8,280 nt of DNA from Candidatus Iainarchaeum sp. (GTDB lineage Archaea > Iainarchaeota > Iainarchaeia > Iainarchaeales > DTGL01), in NCBI GenBank assembly GCA_017608995.1, contig JAFCEU010000065.1, forward strand, positions 1 through 8,280, in the 5' to 3' direction. Shown piece after piece: positions 6,237 through 8,280 of the stretch. Each line of letters starts with the position of its first letter. The first letter of the stretch is position 1. The notes beneath the pieces were generated by a model, which saw only the letters and a program-made list of their open reading frames with translations, did not search any database and had not been told where the DNA came from. Both the position numbers and the translations under genes were made by a program.

Positions 6237-6354
6237 CTATTTAATTGAATCAAGAAAAGTAATGCTTACAAAAGACGATAAACTGGTTTGGGTTTTTGCA
6301 GACAACAAAAAACTCAAAAAACTAATTAAAGAGAGCGTGCCAGCCAATGCATGA
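6199..6354 (+). CDS. Second small antitoxin-like protein, 5' end compromised
   Basis: From GTG 6199 this frame reads 51 residues: WTYKIVIDYLIESRKVMLTK, then DDKLVWVFADNKKLKKLIKE and a short tail, ending in a TGA that overlaps the ATG of the next toxin by eight bases. Overlap with a RelE/ParE-type toxin start, small size and an alternating helix-strand-helix pattern suggest its own antitoxin. It has no ribosome site or promoter of its own; its first codons lie within the truncated RelE frame, and no ATG is available. Probably the original ATG and promoter were lost when the two modules fused. It is too short for the usual ORF length cut-off. Whether it is still translated is unknown. Confidence 0.55.
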   Translation: MKIQGWTYKIVIDYLIESRKVMLTKDDKLVWVFADNKKLKKLIKESVPANA

Positions 6355-6687
6355 AATTCGTTACTCGGCAGAATTCAACAAAGACTATGTAAAGCTAAGG
6401 AAGAGAGCCGATAAAGGAAACAGCGAGGCAGAATACCTGCTTGAATTAATAAGCAGGGCAACAGCAAAGCTTGCAGAAAGCCCTGAAGCAGGCAAAAAAT
6501 TCCAAGAAAACTCTGGCCAAAAGAATACATACAAAAATACGAAGTAAACAATTTATGGAAATACAATCTAGACCAAAACTGGAGACTCATTTACACAATA
6601 ACAGGAAACTAAGTAAATCTGTTCCTAATTTATTTGGAGTATATGGACCACAAAAACTACAACAGAAAATTCAGATACAAAAGCTAA
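6347..6687 (+). pseudogene. Second RelE/ParE-family toxin, broken by a frameshift and an in-frame stop
   Basis: It begins well: MHEIRYSAEFNKDYVKLRKR, a helical hairpin, and AKLAESPEAGKK. The A6 run at 6494-6499 then shifts the frame. One extra A would give GKKIPRKLWPKEY, followed by KYEVNNLWKYNLDQNWRLIY and TITGN, the conserved core of archaeal RelE/ParE toxins including the catalytic-type Arg of WRLIY. A TAA at 6610-6612 interrupts next, where GAA (one base change) would fit. After it the same frame continues VNLFLIYLEYMDHKNYNRKF to TAA at 6685, a typical toxin C-terminus. The restored protein would be about 113 residues, normal for the family. As written, translation stops at 6545 after 66 residues. 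Two independent lesions argue for a true pseudogene rather than a single sequencing error. Confidence 0.8.
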
Positions 6688-6858
6688 AGTTACACCAACA
6701 TTACCAAAGCAATAAGATTAGCGTAATGCAAAAAAACAACCTTATTTGTAAAGAACTTTCCAGACAGTTAAAATTTTACATCTTTGCACATTTTAAAAAC
6801 ATTTATATATTCCATAATACATTATCCGTATGGTAAATACATAAAGCGGTGGGTTTTC
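6688..6858. promoter_or_regulatory. A/T-rich spacer with TATA-like box for the 6859 gene
   Basis: No gene is seen between the toxin remnant and ATG 6859. The stretch ATTTATATATTCC near 6800-6812 is a good TATA box and would place transcription start around 6830. GCGGTGGG at 6845-6852 then serves as ribosome site, 6 bases before the ATG. Confidence 0.45.
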
Positions 6859-7023
6859 ATGACCAAAAAAAGTTCTGAATTGTTTGAAACTATTTCTTTG
6901 AGTGATATTACCAAACCAAAAAAGATGGTTATTCAAAAAATCAGAATAAACGGATTACTGTTAGAAATAGCCCGACCTTCAAATTCAAAAAAGTTGCCAT
7001 CCAAGTTTAAGTCGTTGATTTAA
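6859..7023 (+). CDS. Small hypothetical protein, 54 residues
   Basis: Starts at ATG 6859 behind a clear ribosome site (GGTGGG) and promoter. Extending the frame to an ATG at 6784 would add 25 residues that read through the TATA box, so I reject that. The protein (MTKKSSELFETISLSDITKP, then a basic KKMVIQKIRINGLLLEIARP, then a Ser/Lys tail) has no recognised motif. Its 3' end overlaps by 17 bases with the convergent PIN-domain gene. In this neighbourhood it could be a small antitoxin or a shortened remnant of a longer gene, but no partner toxin reads in the same direction. Function unknown. Confidence 0.55.
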   Translation: MTKKSSELFETISLSDITKPKKMVIQKIRINGLLLEIARPSNSKKLPSKFKSLI

Positions 7024-7543
7024 ATAACCTCCATGCTTCTTCCTGAGATAATGCCTTTTTATAGATGGCTTTCCACGCGCCAGCGTTCCGTTCTGAAGTG
7101 ATTATTGGCATTTCAGCCTTTTTAGCTATTTCGATATTTAGCACATCACTTAACTCTATTTTCCCCAATTTTTTCAATTTTGATAGAGTATCGGCGATAC
7201 ACTTATCGCTGAGAATTTTTGCATCAACCCCTTTAATCTCTAGAAGATTTCTATATTGTTTTAAAATAGTTAAATAAATGTGGTTGGCTTCATTAAAAGA
7301 TAGATTTTCATCAAATATTAGTTTTTCTAATAGTTCATATTTGGTGACTGGAGTAATAAAAAGCCTTGCGTCTGTATCCAAAATATCTTTTAACCTTTTG
7401 GTGGGTTTGATTTCAATCTTATAATCTCTTTTTCTTTTCGATTTCCCTTTTTTGTATTGCCTTGCCAATTTCAAGAAGTCTCCTTGAACAAAGCACGTAT
7501 CTACGCAGGCCACTTTTTCTTTTGGTATTCTGTTGTGAGTCAT
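7007..7543 (-). CDS. PIN-domain protein, VapC-like nuclease
   Basis: 178 residues from ATG 7543. A 14-residue upstream extension to 7585 is possible but would cross the promoter. PIN-domain features: an N-terminal strand ending in Asp (VACVDTC, D15), a central FITPVTKYELLEKL segment with the second acidic residue (E70), LSDVLNIEIAKKAEMPIITS with D133 as the third acidic residue and the usual late strand, then a C-terminal helix. A basic insert KKGKSKRKRDYKIEIKPTKR (31-50) is unusual. PIN domains are Mg-dependent RNases, most often VapC toxins, but no antitoxin gene is next to it in the same direction. The TATA-like TTATTATAATT (7564-7574, minus) predicts a leaderless message. It may be a lone PIN nuclease or a toxin separated from its antitoxin. 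Confidence 0.75.
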   Translation of the reverse strand: MTHNRIPKEKVACVDTCFVQGDFLKLARQYKKGKSKRKRDYKIEIKPTKRLKDILDTDARLFITPVTKYELLEKLIFDENLSFNEANHIYLTILKQYRNLLEIKGVDAKILSDKCIADTLSKLKKLGKIELSDVLNIEIAKKAEMPIITSERNAGAWKAIYKKALSQEEAWRLFKSTT

Positions 7544-7563
7544 TTTACGTCCACGCCAACCAG

Positions 7564-7576
7564 AATTATAATAAAA
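7564..7576 (-). promoter_or_regulatory. Likely TATA box of the PIN gene
   Basis: TTTTATTATAATT on the minus strand lies 21-33 bases before ATG 7543, giving an expected transcription start at or very near the start codon. Confidence 0.45.
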
Positions 7577-7618
7577 AATTAACAAAAAATCTTATAATAA
7601 CACATCCATTTCTATCAT

Positions 7619-7816
7619 TTGATTTGTGATGAAGGAATAACCGTGGTTAGCTCTCTCCCTCCTTGGGAGCTTGTATTAGAGATTATGGAAAGATATCACT
7701 TATTACCGAACGATGCCATGATAGCATCAACATGCAAATATTACGGAATAAAAAAGATAGCCAGCTTTGATGAAGATTTCGACAGAGTAAAGTTTTTAGA
7801 AAGAATAAAAATTTAG
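7619..7816 (+). pseudogene. C-terminal half of a VapC-type PIN-domain toxin
   Basis: About 65 residues, ending in LLPNDAMIASTCKYYGIKKI and ASFDEDFDRVKFLERI, the well-known C-terminal half of VapC-type PIN domains (LPNDA-x-IA-x-T and the T/S-FD-x-DF cluster, carrying two of the four acidic residues). The N-terminal half with the first Asp and Glu is absent. There is no ATG at the front; only a TTG at 7619 is available and a TAA lies seven codons upstream. So this is a 5'-truncated remnant. Its break lies within the upstream region of the intact, divergently oriented PIN gene, which suggests that an insertion or rearrangement brought that gene in and removed the first half. Inactive in all likelihood. 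Confidence 0.8.
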
Positions 7817-7828
7817 AGACCCGCGCTT

Positions 7829-7907
7829 AAAATATGGGGAAAATGCTTGGCATTCTCTTCCTTAGTTATGGTAAAACGCTCGCATATTTTGGCATTTCCC
7901 CGTGCCA
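7829..7907. ncRNA. Non-coding region with two crossing inverted repeats; possible structured element
   Basis: AAAATATG (7829-7836) is the exact reverse complement of CATATTTT (7883-7890). GGGGAAAATGC (7836-7846) complements GCATTTCCCC (7892-7901) with a single bulged A. The pairs interleave rather than nest, so they would form a pseudoknot or two alternative folds. A third hairpin, TGGCA-8-base loop-TGCCA, occupies 7890-7907. TTGGCATT occurs twice (7847-7854, 7889-7896). No tRNA or known riboswitch core is seen, and the strand of any transcript is unknown. Confidence 0.35.
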
Positions 7908-7946
7908 GATAAGTTAACAGCAAGCGAAACAAATAAATATGAAAAG

Positions 7947-7968
7947 ATATCTATAAAAGTATAGATAT
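7947..7968. promoter_or_regulatory. Perfect 9-bp palindrome over the TATA box of the 8006 gene
   Basis: ATATCTATA (7947-7955), spacer AAAG, TATAGATAT (7960-7968). The best TATA-like sequence, CTATAAAAG (7951-7959), lies inside it, so a dimeric regulator bound here would compete with TBP. Transcription from it would start near 7980, leaving a roughly 25-base leader with the ribosome site. Confidence 0.5.
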
Positions 7969-7995
7969 TATAAATTAAAGGGAAAAAGAAGCAAA

Positions 7996-8002
7996 AGGTG
8001 AG
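7996..8002 (+). promoter_or_regulatory. Ribosome binding site of the 8006 gene
   Basis: AGGTGAG, three bases before ATG 8006, the same position and core as in the 4616 gene. It fixes the start, although in-frame methionines are absent until well after the signal peptide. Confidence 0.65.
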
Positions 8003-8005
8003 CTT

Positions 8006-8280
8006 ATGAACAAGCATATTACAAATAAGCATGCGACAAATAAGCATGCGCTGATTTTTACATTCATTTTATTTATTTCCCTCTGCGCCTATGCAGCTGT
8101 TCCTAGATTGCTTACAGTGCAAGGCAGATTGAAAGAAGGAGCGGTTTTATCTCATGGCGATTATAATATTACCTTCTATATTTACGATGTTGCTACAGGA
8201 GGCACCCCCTTATGGCAAGAATCGCATGCAAATGTAAGCGTTGATAAGGGTTATTTCAGCGTCCTTCTGGGCGAAACAAA
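8006..8280 (+). CDS. Secreted surface protein, N-terminal part (runs off right edge)
   Basis: At least 91 residues are in the window. It starts with a tandem MNKHIT-NKHAT-NKHA leader (three five-residue units; the last two are identical 15-base copies at 8021-8035 and 8036-8050). A hydrophobic signal peptide follows (ALIFTFILFISLCAYA), and then a mature start AVPRLLTVQGRLKEG. The mature sequence (QGRLKEGAVLSHGDYNITFYIYD, split by a G-D turn, then GGTPLWQESHANVSVDKGYFSVLLG) has the pattern common at the front of many large secreted bacterial and archaeal proteins: a QGRL opening, a beta-strand with YNITFxIYD, a GGTPLW-E segment and a G-x-FSVLLG ending. Such proteins are often tail-fibre- or adhesin-like; the function of this one is unknown. 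It has its own promoter with a palindromic operator candidate. Confidence 0.8.
   Translation, partial: MNKHITNKHATNKHALIFTFILFISLCAYAAVPRLLTVQGRLKEGAVLSHGDYNITFYIYDVATGGTPLWQESHANVSVDKGYFSVLLGET
8021..8050 (+). repeat. Perfect 15-base tandem duplication in a signal-peptide leader
   Basis: ACAAATAAGCATGCG occurs twice back to back, and a degenerate third copy (GAACAAGCATATT) precedes it. In frame it encodes repeated T-N-K-H-A before the hydrophobic signal core. Confidence 0.9.

Noticed and set aside
6471..6836. 121-residue plus-strand ORF
   Set aside because: It is the longest open frame there but lies out of frame with the toxin remnant, whose own frames carry recognisable motifs (WRLIY, MDHKNYNRKF). 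Its Lys/Gln-rich sequence is a by-product of A-rich DNA.
7625..7632. Box C-like GTGATGA, possible C/D guide RNA
   Set aside because: No matching box D (CTGA) lies at a plausible distance, and the bases are part of the VapC remnant's coding frame.
7862..8047. 61-residue minus-strand ORF
   Set aside because: Antisense of the promoter and signal-peptide leader of the 8006 gene; its repeated MLICRMLICNML start only mirrors the tandem repeat.

Overview
The window looks archaeal. Most genes have a T/A-rich TATA-like box about 25 bases upstream of either the start codon itself (leaderless) or an anti-Shine-Dalgarno-complementary GGTG-type site. The left edge holds the N-terminus of Pth2, the archaeal/eukaryotic-type peptidyl-tRNA hydrolase. 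The compact gene spacing, many exported proteins without recognised families and small toxin-antitoxin remnants would fit a DPANN-type genome (for example Diapherotrites, Micrarchaeota or Woesearchaeota). That placement is inference; the window has no taxonomic marker strong enough to fix it.

Layout. (1) Bases 1-122, minus strand: start of pth2, followed by about 390 bases without a convincing gene but with a 32-base-period direct repeat and two hairpins. (2) 512-2536 plus and 3817-2147 minus: two large envelope-protein genes that converge and overlap by 390 bases. Each reads as a coherent protein only up to about base 2290 and then continues as the antisense of the other, so both appear to have lost their true 3' ends at one shared breakpoint. 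(3) 4505-3906 minus and 4616-5776 plus: a divergent pair, a winged-helix regulator and a membrane-anchored protein with three tandem thioredoxin-like domains, each with a CxxC motif and a cis-proline. (4) 5837-7816: a run of toxin-antitoxin and PIN-domain genes, several visibly broken. It has a complete RelB-like antitoxin, a RelE-like toxin cut off mid-protein, a second small antitoxin fused in out of frame, a second RelE/ParE toxin with one frameshift and one in-frame stop, an orphan 54-residue gene, one intact PIN-domain gene, and the C-terminal half of a VapC-type PIN protein. (5) 7817-8005: non-coding DNA with two mutually crossing inverted repeats and a perfect palindrome over the likely TATA box of the next gene. 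(6) 8006 to the edge: the start of a secreted protein with a tandemly repeated leader.

No intact new multi-gene system is visible. The most notable things are the shared-breakpoint truncation of two convergent envelope genes, the triple-CxxC thioredoxin-repeat protein, the collapsed double toxin-antitoxin operon, and the structured non-coding element near 7829-7907. All family assignments are by eye from motifs; none was checked by a database search.
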